Assembly: GCF_009497895.1 (NCBI RefSeq) | Contig: NZ_CP033116.1 | Coordinates: 868,001-932,000 of the forward strand | DNA from: Halopseudomonas pelagia | GTDB lineage: Bacteria; Pseudomonadota; Gammaproteobacteria; Pseudomonadales; Pseudomonadaceae | Reading direction: 5' to 3' | Length of the DNA stretch: 64,000 nucleotides | Shown: positions 17,782-28,528 of the stretch, one piece after another | Layout: each line of letters begins with the position of its first letter | How positions within the stretch are numbered: the first letter of the stretch is position 1 | Program-made: the position numbers and the translations under genes | Notes under the pieces: model-generated | The model's database searches: none | Told to the model about the DNA's origin: nothing | What the model saw: only the letters and a program-made list of their open reading frames with translations

Positions 17782-18759
17782 CTAGCTCCGGGCTTCGTTC
17801 ATGTGCTCGACAAACCAGCTGTAGGCATCGCGAAGCCCGTCTTCCAGCCCGATACTGGCGCTCCAGCCCAACGACGCCAGACGCGATACATCCATCAGCT
17901 TGCGTGGCGCGCCATCGGGTTTGCTCGGATCAAAGCCTAGCCAGCCTTCGAAGCCGGTCACTTTGGCAATGGTCTGGGCCAGCTCGGCAATGGTGCAATC
18001 CTCACCGGTACCGACGTTGATATGCGACAGCATGGGCTGGGTATGCTCCTGATAGGTAGGCGTATCCAAGTTCATGACATGCACGCTGGCTGCGGCCATG
18101 TCATCCACATGCAGAAATTCGCGCATGGGCTCCCCACTGCCCCAGATGATGACTTCCTGATCACCGCGCAACGTGGCCTCGTGGAAGCGCCGCAGCAATG
18201 CGGGAATCACGTGGCTGTTTTCCGGATGGTAGTTATCGCCAGGGCCATACAAATTGGTTGGCATCACGCTTCGATAGTCGCGCTGGTACTGGCGGTTATA
18301 GCTCTCGCACAGCTTGATGCCGGCAATTTTCGCCAGCGCATAAGGCTCATTGGTGGGCTCCAGAGTACCGGTCAGCAGGGCCTCTTCGCGCATCGGCTGC
18401 TCTGCCAGCTTGGGATAAATACACGATGAGCCGAGAAACAGCAGTTTCTGTACATCGTTGGCATGGGCGGCCTGGATGATATTGGCCTGGATCATCAGGT
18501 TTTGATAGATGAACTCTGCCGGGTAGACGTTGTTGGCGTGAATGCCACCGACCTTGGCAGCGGCCAGATAGACCTGATCAATGGCCTGCTCGGCGAAGAA
18601 CGCGTTCACTTCAGCCTGATCCAGCAGGTTCAGAGACTGGCGGTCGCGGACAATGATGTTGTCATAGCCCAACGCAGTCAGGCGTCTGACGATGGCTGAG
18701 CCGACCATACCTCGATGGCCAGCGACGAAAACGCGCTGATGGCGTGTCTTCTCGGTCAT
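17782..18759 (-). CDS. fcl: GDP-L-fucose synthase
   Basis: A 325-residue short-chain dehydrogenase-fold epimerase/reductase that turns GDP-4-keto-6-deoxymannose into GDP-L-fucose with NADPH. The dinucleotide loop is [14 protein letters not shown]. The catalytic Tyr-Lys is in [12 protein letters not shown] near residue 140, and the family stretch [16 protein letters not shown] precedes it. [20 protein letters not shown] matches the substrate region. It follows gmd by two bases, so the two are translated together. Confidence 0.95.
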   Translation of the reverse strand: MTEKTRHQRVFVAGHRGMVGSAIVRRLTALGYDNIIVRDRQSLNLLDQAEVNAFFAEQAIDQVYLAAAKVGGIHANNVYPAEFIYQNLMIQANIIQAAHANDVQKLLFLGSSCIYPKLAEQPMREEALLTGTLEPTNEPYALAKIAGIKLCESYNRQYQRDYRSVMPTNLYGPGDNYHPENSHVIPALLRRFHEATLRGDQEVIIWGSGEPMREFLHVDDMAAASVHVMNLDTPTYQEHTQPMLSHINVGTGEDCTIAELAQTIAKVTGFEGWLGFDPSKPDGAPRKLMDVSRLASLGWSASIGLEDGLRDAYSWFVEHMNEARS

Positions 18760-18761
18760 GC

Positions 18762-19886
18762 TCAGCTCTCCACGGTCAAGGGAACGTCGTGACCATGCTC
18801 TTTCAGCAGCGCATGGCGACGGGCGACCTTGAGATCTTCACGGACCATTTCAGCGCACATCTCCTGCACGGTGACTTCCGGCACCCAGCCCAATTTCGAC
18901 TTGGCCTTGGAGGGATCACCGAGCAGGGTTTCTACCTCGGCAGGGCGGAAGTAACGCGGGTCGACCTGAATCAGCACGTCGCCCACCTTGACCGCCGGAG
19001 CCTGGTCGCCAACAACCTTGTCGACGATGCCTTTTTCATCCACGCCAGTGCCTTCAAAGCGCAACGTGATGCCCAGCTCGGCGGCGGACCAGCTAATGAA
19101 TTCGCGTACCGAATACTGCACGCCGGTAGCGATGACGAAGTCTTCAGGCTGCTCCTGCTGCATCATCATCCACTGCATGCGCACGTAGTCTTTCGCATGC
19201 CCCCAGTCACGCAGGGAGTCGATATTACCCATGTACAGGCATGTCTCCAGGCCCTGGGCAATATTGGCCAGACCGCGGGTTATCTTGCGCGTGACGAAGG
19301 TCTCACCGCGGCGCGGCGACTCATGGTTGAACAGAATACCGTTGCAGGCGTACATGCCGTAGGCCTCGCGGTAGTTCACGGTAATCCAGTAGGCGTAGAG
19401 CTTGGCGACGGCGTAGGGCGAACGCGGGTAGAAAGGCGTAGTTTCCTTCTGTGGGCTTTCCTGGACCAGGCCATACAGCTCGGAAGTGGAGGCCTGATAG
19501 AAGCGGGTTTTCTTTTCCAGCCCGAGCAGGCGAATGGCCTCAAGGATACGCAGTGTACCCATAGCGTCCACGTCGGCGGTGTATTCCGGCGACTCGAAGC
19601 TGACCGCAACGTGTGACTGGGCTCCCAGGTTGTACACCTCATCAGGCTGCACCTGTTGAATGATGCGCGTCAGGTTGGAGGAGTCGCTCAGGTCGCCGTA
19701 ATGCAGCACAAAATTCTGATTTTCGACATGCGGGTCTTGGTAAATGTGGTCCACCCGTTGCGTATTGAACAAGGACGCACGGCGCTTGATGCCATGCACT
19801 TCATAGCCTTTTTCCAACAGCAGTTCCGCCAGATAGGAACCATCTTGCCCGGTGATGCCGGTGATAAGTGCTTTTTTGCGTTCCAT
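18762..19886 (-). CDS. gmd: GDP-mannose 4,6-dehydratase
   Basis: A 374-residue NADP-dependent enzyme that makes GDP-4-keto-6-deoxy-D-mannose, the precursor of GDP-L-fucose. The nucleotide loop is [24 protein letters not shown] contains the active-site Thr, and [12 protein letters not shown] near residue 160 contains the catalytic Tyr-Lys. [16 protein letters not shown] is the highly conserved substrate segment. Full length for the family (about 370). It starts the gmd-fcl-gmm subset. Confidence 0.96.
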   Translation of the reverse strand: MERKKALITGITGQDGSYLAELLLEKGYEVHGIKRRASLFNTQRVDHIYQDPHVENQNFVLHYGDLSDSSNLTRIIQQVQPDEVYNLGAQSHVAVSFESPEYTADVDAMGTLRILEAIRLLGLEKKTRFYQASTSELYGLVQESPQKETTPFYPRSPYAVAKLYAYWITVNYREAYGMYACNGILFNHESPRRGETFVTRKITRGLANIAQGLETCLYMGNIDSLRDWGHAKDYVRMQWMMMQQEQPEDFVIATGVQYSVREFISWSAAELGITLRFEGTGVDEKGIVDKVVGDQAPAVKVGDVLIQVDPRYFRPAEVETLLGDPSKAKSKLGWVPEVTVQEMCAEMVREDLKVARRHALLKEHGHDVPLTVES

Positions 19887-19945
19887 TGATTTTCTGTGCT
19901 CCGAATATCGATTTGAAAGAGTTGATACCTGACAGCCGCAGTTAA

Positions 19946-21103
19946 TCAGCGGGATCCAAAGCGGCTGACGACTAACTGAACCCGTTCCAGCAGGCCGGAC
20001 AAAATGATCCGCGGGGAGGGGAATTTGTAGAAAAATCGGTACATGCCGTATTCGGCTTCTGCAGACGAGGCGTAACTGGTAGCGCTTGATGGCTCAATCA
20101 GGCTGATACCCTCGCCCTCGACGTTGTGCATCACGCTTAGCTCCATAGGTTTCATGGATAAGCTGAAGTTGTGCAGGCCTTGCCTGTTGCTGCGAGCTAG
20201 CTGCAGCCCGTCAGTGTGGTGTTTGCAGCCATACAAATTAACCGTGAAGTCATAATCGGCCAACAGCGGATTCTGCATCTTGATACTGGCCGGAGAGATT
20301 TCGCAGAAGGCGTCGTAGATGGCCAGGCTGGCGCCCAGCGACACAAACTGGTGGGTCATGCTGCGCTGTTGGACCGGCACCTGGAAGCGCGATGAGGCGA
20401 TATTGAAGTGCTGGCCCGGATCGCCAAAATTGGTCGTTAATGACCGGTACGGATACACGAAAAACTTGTTCCGCGAGATGATGTAGGCGTTGTACAGCTT
20501 CAACCAGGAGGAGTCCGGCCAACTGAGAATGTCTGCTGGAATATTCGCAATATTAGTAATGTCCGTTCCATGCTCCTGCATCCATTGGCGAAAGCCCCGC
20601 CATTGCCGGCGAGACCAGGCCTGACCCCAGGAAGCAGCCAGCTGCATGAAATAGACATCGGCATCGCCATTGTCCACCGGCATAAACGGCAGATTAGCGG
20701 TTTGATTGAATTGCTGGCTGTACAGGCTGATGCCGGCAATCGCCTGATCGTCCGCGTAAAAGTCCAGAGCCGCGCTGGTGTACTGATAGAAGAAGGGGGA
20801 GACGAACAAATCATCTTCCAATACCAGCACGTCGCCGTATTCTTCGGTCAGATCGCCACAGCTCAAGACGTGATTGCGCAGGCCCAGCCGAGTTTCGTGC
20901 GCGATGATACGTTTGTCGCCGTGTGGCCAATCAAAGGCTTTCGCTACCTCCAGAGGCTCGAGCATGCCGGAGTTATCCAGGCTGATGATCAAACGGACAT
21001 TGCCTGCCGGAAAGTGTGCATTGCGCAGGGAGCCCAGCAATCGCGACAGACTGGCAGGGCGGTTATAGCCGATCACAATGATCGTGGGTAGGGATTGCGT
21101 CAT
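19946..21103 (-). CDS. Glycosyltransferase, GT-A fold (GNT-I-like)
   Basis: A 385-residue protein with a GT-A domain: [17 protein letters not shown] at the start, LIISLDNS, and [12 protein letters not shown] with an Asp-Asp motif for metal and nucleotide-sugar near residue 95. The domain resembles the GNT-I / alpha-1,3-mannosyl-glycoprotein acetylglucosaminyltransferase-like group used by some bacterial capsule systems. The C-terminal 150 residues are not recognised. It lies between the flippase and gmd and presumably adds one sugar of the repeat unit; which sugar is unknown. Confidence 0.75.
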   Translation of the reverse strand: MTQSLPTIIVIGYNRPASLSRLLGSLRNAHFPAGNVRLIISLDNSGMLEPLEVAKAFDWPHGDKRIIAHETRLGLRNHVLSCGDLTEEYGDVLVLEDDLFVSPFFYQYTSAALDFYADDQAIAGISLYSQQFNQTANLPFMPVDNGDADVYFMQLAASWGQAWSRRQWRGFRQWMQEHGTDITNIANIPADILSWPDSSWLKLYNAYIISRNKFFVYPYRSLTTNFGDPGQHFNIASSRFQVPVQQRSMTHQFVSLGASLAIYDAFCEISPASIKMQNPLLADYDFTVNLYGCKHHTDGLQLARSNRQGLHNFSLSMKPMELSVMHNVEGEGISLIEPSSATSYASSAEAEYGMYRFFYKFPSPRIILSGLLERVQLVVSRFGSR

Positions 21104-21160
21104 GAAGTTAATAAACCGAAGGAGGACAAGAAAACGGGTTGCGCGAATGTGGGTGTCATG

Positions 21161-22465
21161 TCAGCTCCGAGGTGTCAGGCGCTTGTGCCATTTGCGAGCT
21201 TCGTAGAGCACGATAAAAATCAAGCTGGTGTAAATGAAGATGCTGGCCATCGCGAAGGCGATTACAGTGCCTAGTGCGTCCTGTAACCAGAGCGCCCCGA
21301 TAAACAGCGAGCTGACGCGCATGATCGTACTGATCACCTCGATAGCCAGATAGCGGCGCTGCAGTCGCAGGGCCGGTGCTGCAACAGTGCAGGGCCGGCT
21401 GATGAATACCGCATATTCTGACAGCGCCAGCCACCGTGCGAATTCGCCAGCGATCGCCCATTCGGTGCCAAAGACAAAAGAGAATAGCCAGGGGCCGAAA
21501 AAGAATACGGTGGCGAACGGCACCAGACCTACCGCCGCCAGGCCGATAAAGGCTTTGAGCAGCATGCCGGTGATTGCCTGCTCCTCCTGAATGGCTTTCG
21601 CCAGCTTGGGGTAGTAAACATCGGCCACCGATTTGCCGATCAGGTGGGTGGGCATGCTCAGGGTTTGCTTGCAAATAGCGAAAAACCCAGCGGCTGAAGC
21701 ACCAAAATAGGCGGCCAGAACCAAAGTCGGCAAATTCTGCGAGACAGCATTGATCAACATCTGCGGTGCCCGGTAAATCGGGAAGTCGCTGTAGCGGCCA
21801 GCTACGCCAAGAATCGTGGACACTTCAGTCGGTTGATCTTCGGGATGCTTGCGACCGATCGCCTTGTCGCGGCGGATGCCGAAAAACAACATGCCCGCAT
21901 GCAGCAAGGGTCCGAGCGCGGTAGTGATCACCAGCATGGCGGCGGAAGCGTGTATCAGACCGGCAGTGCTGCGGCCGATATTGTGAATAATGGAGTGGGC
22001 TACGGCGACCCGGGCCGTGACCTTGAAACGCTGTTTGCGGATCAACCATTGCTGGGCAGTTTCCAGAGCCGCGCCACAGAACATCGCCAGCGGCAGCAAC
22101 ATCAGGAATGGCGTGATGGCTTCTACGCCCATCAGCGCAACCAGTTGCCCGCCGAAAAAATGCAGTAGTACGGCGCTCAACGCGGCTACGCCTATCGCCA
22201 GGATAATCGACAGCTTGACCAGGTTGCGCCCTTCATCATCGCGGCTGGGTAGCACGATAGACATCGGATAGGTCAGGGCTGCGACCGGCACGGTCATCGC
22301 CACCAATCCGAGAAACACGCCCAACACCCCATAGTTTTCCGGACCATACAGGCGCGTGATGATGGGCATGAAAGCCATCGCGACCATCTGTGCCCCGGCA
22401 GTGCCGGACACCACCGTGAGTATATTGCGCAGCAACTTGCTTTTTGTGAGCTCACGAATACCCAT
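21161..22465 (-). CDS. Wzx-type polysaccharide flippase
   Basis: A protein of about 434 residues with 12-14 predicted membrane helices and the MATE/polysaccharide-transport pattern (VVSGTAGAQMVAMAFMPIITRLYGP at the start, with Gly and Pro in the first two helices). It should move the lipid-linked repeat across the inner membrane before polymerisation. The ATG at 22465 has AGGGTGA upstream and gives a typical short cytosolic N-terminus. Another ATG at 22546, overlapping the ugd stop by eight bases, would add 27 polar residues and is a real alternative. Function rests on topology and its place in a Wzx/Wzy cluster. Confidence 0.83.
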   Translation of the reverse strand: MGIRELTKSKLLRNILTVVSGTAGAQMVAMAFMPIITRLYGPENYGVLGVFLGLVAMTVPVAALTYPMSIVLPSRDDEGRNLVKLSIILAIGVAALSAVLLHFFGGQLVALMGVEAITPFLMLLPLAMFCGAALETAQQWLIRKQRFKVTARVAVAHSIIHNIGRSTAGLIHASAAMLVITTALGPLLHAGMLFFGIRRDKAIGRKHPEDQPTEVSTILGVAGRYSDFPIYRAPQMLINAVSQNLPTLVLAAYFGASAAGFFAICKQTLSMPTHLIGKSVADVYYPKLAKAIQEEQAITGMLLKAFIGLAAVGLVPFATVFFFGPWLFSFVFGTEWAIAGEFARWLALSEYAVFISRPCTVAAPALRLQRRYLAIEVISTIMRVSSLFIGALWLQDALGTVIAFAMASIFIYTSLIFIVLYEARKWHKRLTPRS

Positions 22466-22538
22466 GCTCACCCTGCTGCGACGCAGATGATCATCTTCAC
22501 CAGACTGGGAGGCAACGGCGCTAGCGGAGAGGGGCGGA

Positions 22539-23885
22539 TCAGGCATTGATCGGCATACGGCCAATGCCGTAATAGGTAAAACCCTCACGCTTGATCTGGA
22601 CAGGGTCGTACTGATTACGCCCATCGACGATCAAGGGATGGTTGAGCAGCTTCTTCAAGGCCTTGAAATCAGGCCGGCGGAAAGGCTTCCATTCAGTGAC
22701 AAGCACGAGCGCGTCTGCATCGATGGCGGCTTCGTACTGACCTTCGACGATAGTGAGTTTCTGTTCATTGAACCATTGCTCGGGAAACTCCCGGCGCGCG
22801 GAGTCAGCGGCGATCGGGTCGTACGCTTTCACCTTTGCACCGGCATTGATCAGGCTGTTGATCAGCACCACGCTGGGTGCCTCACGCATATCGTCGGTGC
22901 CCGGTTTGAAGGCCAGCCCCCAGACGGCGAAGGTCTTGCCGCTCAACTCGCCGTCAAAATGCGTCATCAGCTTGTTATACAGCGACTGTTTTTGCACGGC
23001 ATTGCGGTCTTCAACCGCTTGCAGCAGCTTGGGCTCGTAATCATTTTGATGGGCGATACTGATCAGCGCTTTCACATCCTTGGGAAAGCACGAGCCGCCA
23101 TAGCCACATCCGGCGTAGATGAAGTGGTAGCCGATGCGCTGGTCAGAACCAATACCCAGGCGGACGTGCTCAATGTCCACGTCCAGGCGTTCACACAGAC
23201 CAGCGATTTCATTCATGAAGGAAATCTTGGTGGCGAGCATTGCGTTGGCTGCGTACTTGGTCATTTCCGCATCGCGCACGCCCATGAACATCATCCGTGG
23301 GCGGTTGCGAATAAAAGGCGCATAGAGCTCGGTCATCACCTGGCGAGCGTTCTCGCTTTCGGTACCGACAATGATGCGATCCGGGTGCATGAAATCATTG
23401 ACCGCAGAGCCTTCCTTGAGAAATTCGGGGTTGGATACCACGTCAAAACTCAGGTCCAGGCCGCGCTGCTTGAGCTGCTCACTGATAGTGGCCTGTACCA
23501 GGTCCGCGGTGCCTACCGGCACTGTGGACTTGTTGATCACAACCGATGGCCGGGTGATCAGGCTGCCGATCTGCCTGGCCACTTCCACCACATACTGCAG
23601 ATCCGCCGAGCCGTCTTCGCCGGGCGGGGTACCGACTGCGATGAAGAATACGTTGGAATGCTCAATGCTGTCTTTCAGCGTGGTGGTGAAATGCAACCTG
23701 TCGGCGGCATGGTTTTCTGTCACCAGGGTATCGAGCTCCGGCTCATAGATCGGCAGAATGCCTTTCTTGAGGTTCTCGATCTTTTTCGGGTCGGTATCAA
23801 CGCAGTAAACAGTGTTACCCATTTCGGCGATACAGGCCCCGGTAACCAGCCCTACATAGCCGGTTCCAATGACAGTAATGTCCAT
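22539..23885 (-). CDS. ugd: UDP-glucose 6-dehydrogenase
   Basis: A 448-residue enzyme that oxidises UDP-glucose twice to UDP-glucuronate with NAD+. The N-terminal Rossmann loop is VIGTGYVGLVTGACIAEMG. The catalytic Cys is in GCGYGGSCFPKD near residue 260, and the central helix FMNEIAGLCERL and C-terminal VWGLAFKPGTDDMR are family hallmarks. It implies that the polymer contains glucuronic acid or a derivative and is therefore acidic. It sits between the initiating transferase and the flippase. Confidence 0.95.
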   Translation of the reverse strand: MDITVIGTGYVGLVTGACIAEMGNTVYCVDTDPKKIENLKKGILPIYEPELDTLVTENHAADRLHFTTTLKDSIEHSNVFFIAVGTPPGEDGSADLQYVVEVARQIGSLITRPSVVINKSTVPVGTADLVQATISEQLKQRGLDLSFDVVSNPEFLKEGSAVNDFMHPDRIIVGTESENARQVMTELYAPFIRNRPRMMFMGVRDAEMTKYAANAMLATKISFMNEIAGLCERLDVDIEHVRLGIGSDQRIGYHFIYAGCGYGGSCFPKDVKALISIAHQNDYEPKLLQAVEDRNAVQKQSLYNKLMTHFDGELSGKTFAVWGLAFKPGTDDMREAPSVVLINSLINAGAKVKAYDPIAADSARREFPEQWFNEQKLTIVEGQYEAAIDADALVLVTEWKPFRRPDFKALKKLLNHPLIVDGRNQYDPVQIKREGFTYYGIGRMPINA

Positions 23886-23962
23886 GAATTAATCCTTGTC
23901 TGAAAGTAAAAGCATTTGCAGATCACAGGGTCGGCGCAGAGGCCTCCCGTGCATCTCAATAG

Positions 23963-25357
23963 TTAGTACACGTCTCGTGAGAACAACGCGAAGGGCGTGC
24001 GGAACAGGATCTTGATGTCCAGCCAGAGCGACCAGCTATTGATATAGGCCAGGTCTTGCTCTACCCGCTGTTGCATCTTTTCGATGGTTTCCGTTTCGCC
24101 GCGGTGGCCGTTAACTTGCGCCAAACCGGTAATGCCGGGCTTGATGCGGTGACGCGCCATATAGGCAAGGATCTTGTCGCTGTAGTAATCGTTATGCGTG
24201 ACTGCGTGGGGGCGAGGTCCGACCAGAGACATTTCACCGCGTAGCACGTTGAATAGTTGCGGCAGTTCGTCGATCGAGGTTTTGCGCAAAATGCGTCCTG
24301 CTGGCGTCACGCGGGGATCTTCGCGGGTGGCCTGCTTCACCACGGTGTCATCCTCATGCATGCGCATGGAGCGGAACTTCATCACATGGATGACTTCGCC
24401 ATTCCAACCGTGGCGCGGCTGAAGGAACAGGACAGGCCCGGGCGACGAACGTTTCACTGCAATGGCTGCGGCTAGAAAAACCGGGCTGAGCGCCAGGATG
24501 GCGAGCATGGCTATCGCCCGGTCCATCAAGTCCTTGGTGAACACTGCTGCGGGGTGCGAGCTGAAAGGCGTTTCATTCAGATAAATTGCCGGCAGTTGCT
24601 CGATCTCGGAAATCGACTGGTTGAGGAGCGGCATGCCGCCAAAATCGGGGATCCATACAACGTCCACGCTCAGATCAAGCAGTGTCAGGTAGAGCGCTTC
24701 GATCGACGGGACTTCGTTCAGGCTTAGCGCGATGTAAACGCGCTTGATGTTATGTTTCTCGACCTGCTCACGCAGCGTGCTCAAGTCGCCCAGCACAGGG
24801 AATCGGGGGTCTGCGGTTTCGGTATCGGGTTGCGAGGATAGCATGCCCAGCAGCGGCACTCGGCCAGAAGCGGCGAGTCGCTTGGCCAGATCATAGGCGG
24901 TAGCACCCGTGCCGAGGATCGCGGACGTGCGGCCCACACGCAGTTTGCTGGAATGCAGGTTGGCGAAGTAGCGCATAGGCAGGTAGGCCACCGCTTGCAC
25001 CACAAAGCCTAGCGTCGCCCACTTGAGCAGAATGCGGGGCGAGAACAAGTCGCTGCTGTTACTAAGGTGGGCGATCACAAACAGCCCGCTCAGCAAGGTC
25101 GCCCAGCCAATCAGCAGGTGGCCGAGCCCGGCAAAATAGCCATGCCGCTTATGATAGACATGCGCCAGCATATAAGCCGGAACTGAAGCAAATACCGTGA
25201 CGACGATCAGCATACGGTACTGGGTGGAAACCATGCCGAACTGATCGATGGCTAGATAGCAAAGTAAAATGCTGACCAGTGAAACAGCACAAAACCACTG
25301 CACCCAAAAAGTCAGACCGTGTCGGTTGACAGCCGGGTTGTTTCGTTTCGCGATCAT
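23963..25357 (-). CDS. Undecaprenyl-phosphate sugar-1-P transferase (WcaJ-like)
   Basis: A 464-residue polyprenyl-phosphate hexose-1-phosphate transferase that begins the repeat unit, probably with glucose-1-P. The N-terminal half has four or five membrane helices and a CoA-binding-like Rossmann domain (ILGTGATAYDLAKRL). The C-terminal catalytic domain has the family motifs KRSSPGPVLFLQPRHGWNG, KFRSM and DELPQLFNVLRGEMSLVGPR, ending in RVEQDLAYINSWSLWLD. That places it in the WcaJ/ExoY superfamily, and the overall layout is the long WcaJ type. Sugar specificity is inferred. Confidence 0.9.
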   Translation of the reverse strand: MIAKRNNPAVNRHGLTFWVQWFCAVSLVSILLCYLAIDQFGMVSTQYRMLIVVTVFASVPAYMLAHVYHKRHGYFAGLGHLLIGWATLLSGLFVIAHLSNSSDLFSPRILLKWATLGFVVQAVAYLPMRYFANLHSSKLRVGRTSAILGTGATAYDLAKRLAASGRVPLLGMLSSQPDTETADPRFPVLGDLSTLREQVEKHNIKRVYIALSLNEVPSIEALYLTLLDLSVDVVWIPDFGGMPLLNQSISEIEQLPAIYLNETPFSSHPAAVFTKDLMDRAIAMLAILALSPVFLAAAIAVKRSSPGPVLFLQPRHGWNGEVIHVMKFRSMRMHEDDTVVKQATREDPRVTPAGRILRKTSIDELPQLFNVLRGEMSLVGPRPHAVTHNDYYSDKILAYMARHRIKPGITGLAQVNGHRGETETIEKMQQRVEQDLAYINSWSLWLDIKILFRTPFALFSRDVY

Positions 25358-25526
25358 TATAAAACTCCTTCAAACGTAAATTGCTGTCGCCTGAGGTCCG
25401 TGCTCTGCCTGTCGTGCTTATGCGGCGGCGCAAATAGTCAATCATTCCAACATGTTGAATTACGGCTGATCGACCGGGCGGGGAAGCCCTGAGCCGTCAG
25501 CGAAAAGTGGCGCCGGTCTGGCGCAC

Positions 25527-26258
25527 CTAGGGTCTAACGAAATGGTGTTCTGCAATCAGCCATGGCGTATCAACAACCAGCCGCCGCGCAGTCCTCTCAC
25601 CGAGAATCTCCATGGCCACCTCAAGGCCAGGCTGCATATCCGGTGGCCTGTGCACCAGGTTGTGTGCATCGCTGGCTAAAATGGTCACCACGCCCTGCTT
25701 GATCAAATCCAGGGCTAGATCTTGCGCAGGCTCACCAAATGAGCCTGCCACCGACCCGGCGGTCAGTTGCACCAGGCAGCCCTGCTGGATGAAAGGTCGC
25801 AGCCGCGCTGGTTGTTGCATAAAACCTTTATTGCGCTCCGGATGAACGATCATGGGCATGACTCCTCGGCTCAGCAGCCAACGCGTCATCTGCTCGGCAC
25901 CGAACGGAATGCCACCGTGCGGAAACTCCAGAAGCATGACTCTGCGACCTTTCCAACGCCCTACGAAGGGAATGCTGCCTTCGCTTATCATGCTCATCAG
26001 TTCACTGCCGAAACGTACTTCAGCGGCGTAACTGACCCGAACTTTGATGCCCGCCTCTGAGATCGCCGCGGCAAATTGGCGGCAGACATTGCGGATAATG
26101 GCTGCGCTGTTGTCGTAACGTCCGGGATGGATATGCGGCGTACAGACCATGTGGGTGATGCCGCTAGACTCTGCAGTTCTGGCCATTTCCAGTGCAGTCT
26201 GCATGTCCTCCGGGCCATCATCGATGCCCGGTAGCAAGTGACAGTGCAGGTCAATCAT
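25527..26258 (-). CDS. CpsB/CapC-type protein tyrosine phosphatase (PHP fold)
   Basis: A 243-residue metal-dependent phosphatase of the PHP superfamily. Metal ligands are seen in MIDLHCHLLPGIDDGP, CTPHIHPGRYDN, a central LEFPHGG, PMIVHPERN and ASDAHNL. CpsB-like enzymes dephosphorylate the tyrosine cluster of the partner BY-kinase and so control polymer length and export. It lies 42 bases after the kinase gene. This is the usual low-GC Gram-positive type of phosphatase rather than the low-molecular-weight Wzb type of E. coli, which is common in pseudomonads. Confidence 0.88.
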   Translation of the reverse strand: MIDLHCHLLPGIDDGPEDMQTALEMARTAESSGITHMVCTPHIHPGRYDNSAAIIRNVCRQFAAAISEAGIKVRVSYAAEVRFGSELMSMISEGSIPFVGRWKGRRVMLLEFPHGGIPFGAEQMTRWLLSRGVMPMIVHPERNKGFMQQPARLRPFIQQGCLVQLTAGSVAGSFGEPAQDLALDLIKQGVVTILASDAHNLVHRPPDMQPGLEVAMEILGERTARRLVVDTPWLIAEHHFVRP

Positions 26259-26300
26259 GGTGTTTGCTCAGATAGCAATCCGGCCGCCGCAGGGTGCTAA

Positions 26301-28526
26301 TCAAGCCTTCCCAGCGCTGTAGCCGTAGTGGTCGACGTAGCCGCTGTAATCGCCTTTCTTCGCGGCCTTTTTCACGTCTACCTGATTCAGTACCACGCCG
26401 ACGATGGAGGCACCGCTTTGCAACAATTGGCCCACGCCACGCTGCGCCATGGGAATGGAGGTGCTTTCTGACTTGATTACGTAGACCACCGATGTGGCCA
26501 AAGTCGAGGTCAGAATCGGGTCGCTGACAGCTTGCGTTGGCGGTGAGTCAATGATGATGTGGTCGTAATGCTCCTTGGCTTTTTCCAGTAGTTCTGCAAA
26601 ACGCGGGGAGGCGAGCAACTCCAGCGGATTAGGCGGCACCGCGCCGGCAGTCATCATATCGAGATTTTCAGATACCTTCTGTATGCAGTCCTGAGCCTTG
26701 GCGGTACCGGAAATCAGGTTTGCCAGCCCCGGAGTCCCGACAGGAAAGTCGAAGTTGCGCGCCAGAGTCGGACGGCGTAAATCTGCGTCAATCAGCAGTA
26801 CTGATTTCAGCTGGCTCAAGGAGAACGCCAGGTTCGCCGCCAGCGCGCTCTTGCCCTCGCCAGGTACCGACGAAGTGATCACCATGACTTTCTGCGAGCG
26901 CGTCATATCGGCGAGCATGACCCCAGTACGGATAGTTCTCACCGCCTCGCAGAACTGGTGCTCTTCGTTTCTCTCGAACAGATGATGCATATGCTTCTGA
27001 TGCTTTTTTGCCATCAGCGGCATAATCCCCAATACGGGTAGGTTCAATTGTCCCTCGACATCTTCGGTGCTCTTGAAGGTGTTGTTGAGGACCTCGGAAA
27101 TCAGCGCAATTACGACTCCGGCAATCAGCGATAGCACCACGGCAATAATCAGTAGCAGTTTCTTGTTTGGCGCGGCAGGCTCAGCAGGTGGAATGGCCCG
27201 ATCGACGATACGCGCATTGGTGCTGGCCAGATCTTGCGTGGCGGTGGTTTCCTGTAGACGGGTCATGAAGGTTTCATAGAGTGCACGGTTGCTCTCCACG
27301 TCTCGAGTCAACTCCCGGACCTTGAACTCCTTGCCGGAAATGTCCTGAATCTGTTCCTTGTTCTGATTGAACGAAGCGCGCAGGGAGTTCTCGTTGGCCA
27401 GAGCCAGTTGATAATTGCGTTCAATGCCCGCAACCACTTGCTCGACCTGGCTACGCAGGCTGGCCGTGGCAGCGGCCAGGTCCGAGCGTGCTGACTGCAT
27501 GGCAGGGAAACGTTCACCGTACCGGCCTGACAGCTCATCAACCTTGGCTTGGGCGCGAGCCTGCTCGGCTTTGAATTGTTGAATCAGCGGATGCCCGAGC
27601 ACCGCAGGCACACTGGCCATCCGTTCCCAGCCCTGGGAGCTCATCGACTGCACCTGGCGATACTGACTTTCTGCCTCGGCGCGTTGACTGCGAGCGTCAA
27701 TCATTCGGTCGCCGATCATGCCCAACTCATTGGCGCTGATGGTCGCAACGCCGTCAATATCTACCAGACCTTCCTGTTCGCGATACGCCTGCAGCCGGTT
27801 TTCGGCTTCTTTGAGGCTGCCGCGTAACTCTTCAAGACGGCTGTTCATCCATGTGGTCGCTTTGACCGACATGTCCATCTGCGCCTCGAGCTGACTCTCG
27901 ATGTAACTGTCTGCAATGGCGTTGGCTGCCAGAGCTGCAGTAAATCGATCGGTCATGTCAAAGGCGATCCGTACCAGTTGGCTTTTGCCTTCGACGCTGA
28001 CGGAGGTACGCTCCATAAAGCGGCTCGTGGCGAAATCCAGGATTTCTTCTTCGGTAAGGATTTGTTCTATCGAATCGGGATCTTCCCCGAACACGGCAAT
28101 TTTGGCGCGGTTGATCAGCGGCTTGATATTAATCAACGGTTGCGGCTGTTGGCGTGGGTCAAAGGTCGGGTGCTGGGTCAAGTTGAGCTTCTCTACCACC
28201 CTTTCCGCAACGTCACGGCTGGTAATCAAGCCCAACTGTGTTTGCATGTATTCACCGAGCAGGCCGGTAGAGTCATAAACCTGCTGGAAGGCTACCAACT
28301 GGTTGCCCTTCGCCTCGATCATCACTGTAGTGCTGGCGCGGTAAACTGGTTGCACCTGCGACAACGCCAGCGCGGCTAGCAAGGTCACCAAAGCCACCAG
28401 CGCAAAGATGCTCCACTTTGCCGACCAGATGGCATGCCATTTCTTTTTCAGGTCGATAAAGTCCGCATCATCATCTGATGGGGCCAGCGGGTACCATTGT
28501 TTTTCCGGGCGAAGGGGGCTGTTCAT
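26301..28526 (-). CDS. wzc: Wzc-type polysaccharide co-polymerase / BY-kinase
   Basis: A 741-residue inner-membrane protein. Two membrane helices (ALVTLLAALALSQV near residue 45 and KLLLIIAVVLSLIAGVVIAL near residue 455) enclose a periplasmic Wzz/GNVR chain-length domain with long coiled coils. The cytoplasmic C-terminus is a bacterial tyrosine kinase: Walker A SSVPGEGKSALA, Walker A' VLLIDADLRRP and Walker B HIIIDSPP. The last 20 residues hold a tyrosine cluster (DYSGYVDHYGY), the autophosphorylation site. It should work with the OPX protein three bases upstream and the PHP phosphatase downstream. Confidence 0.95.
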   Translation of the reverse strand: MNSPLRPEKQWYPLAPSDDDADFIDLKKKWHAIWSAKWSIFALVALVTLLAALALSQVQPVYRASTTVMIEAKGNQLVAFQQVYDSTGLLGEYMQTQLGLITSRDVAERVVEKLNLTQHPTFDPRQQPQPLINIKPLINRAKIAVFGEDPDSIEQILTEEEILDFATSRFMERTSVSVEGKSQLVRIAFDMTDRFTAALAANAIADSYIESQLEAQMDMSVKATTWMNSRLEELRGSLKEAENRLQAYREQEGLVDIDGVATISANELGMIGDRMIDARSQRAEAESQYRQVQSMSSQGWERMASVPAVLGHPLIQQFKAEQARAQAKVDELSGRYGERFPAMQSARSDLAAATASLRSQVEQVVAGIERNYQLALANENSLRASFNQNKEQIQDISGKEFKVRELTRDVESNRALYETFMTRLQETTATQDLASTNARIVDRAIPPAEPAAPNKKLLLIIAVVLSLIAGVVIALISEVLNNTFKSTEDVEGQLNLPVLGIMPLMAKKHQKHMHHLFERNEEHQFCEAVRTIRTGVMLADMTRSQKVMVITSSVPGEGKSALAANLAFSLSQLKSVLLIDADLRRPTLARNFDFPVGTPGLANLISGTAKAQDCIQKVSENLDMMTAGAVPPNPLELLASPRFAELLEKAKEHYDHIIIDSPPTQAVSDPILTSTLATSVVYVIKSESTSIPMAQRGVGQLLQSGASIVGVVLNQVDVKKAAKKGDYSGYVDHYGYSAGKA

Positions 28527-28528
28527 GC

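Noticed and set aside
22638..23903. 421-codon plus-strand open frame across ugd
   Set aside because: Antisense shadow of a clear UDP-glucose dehydrogenase gene.
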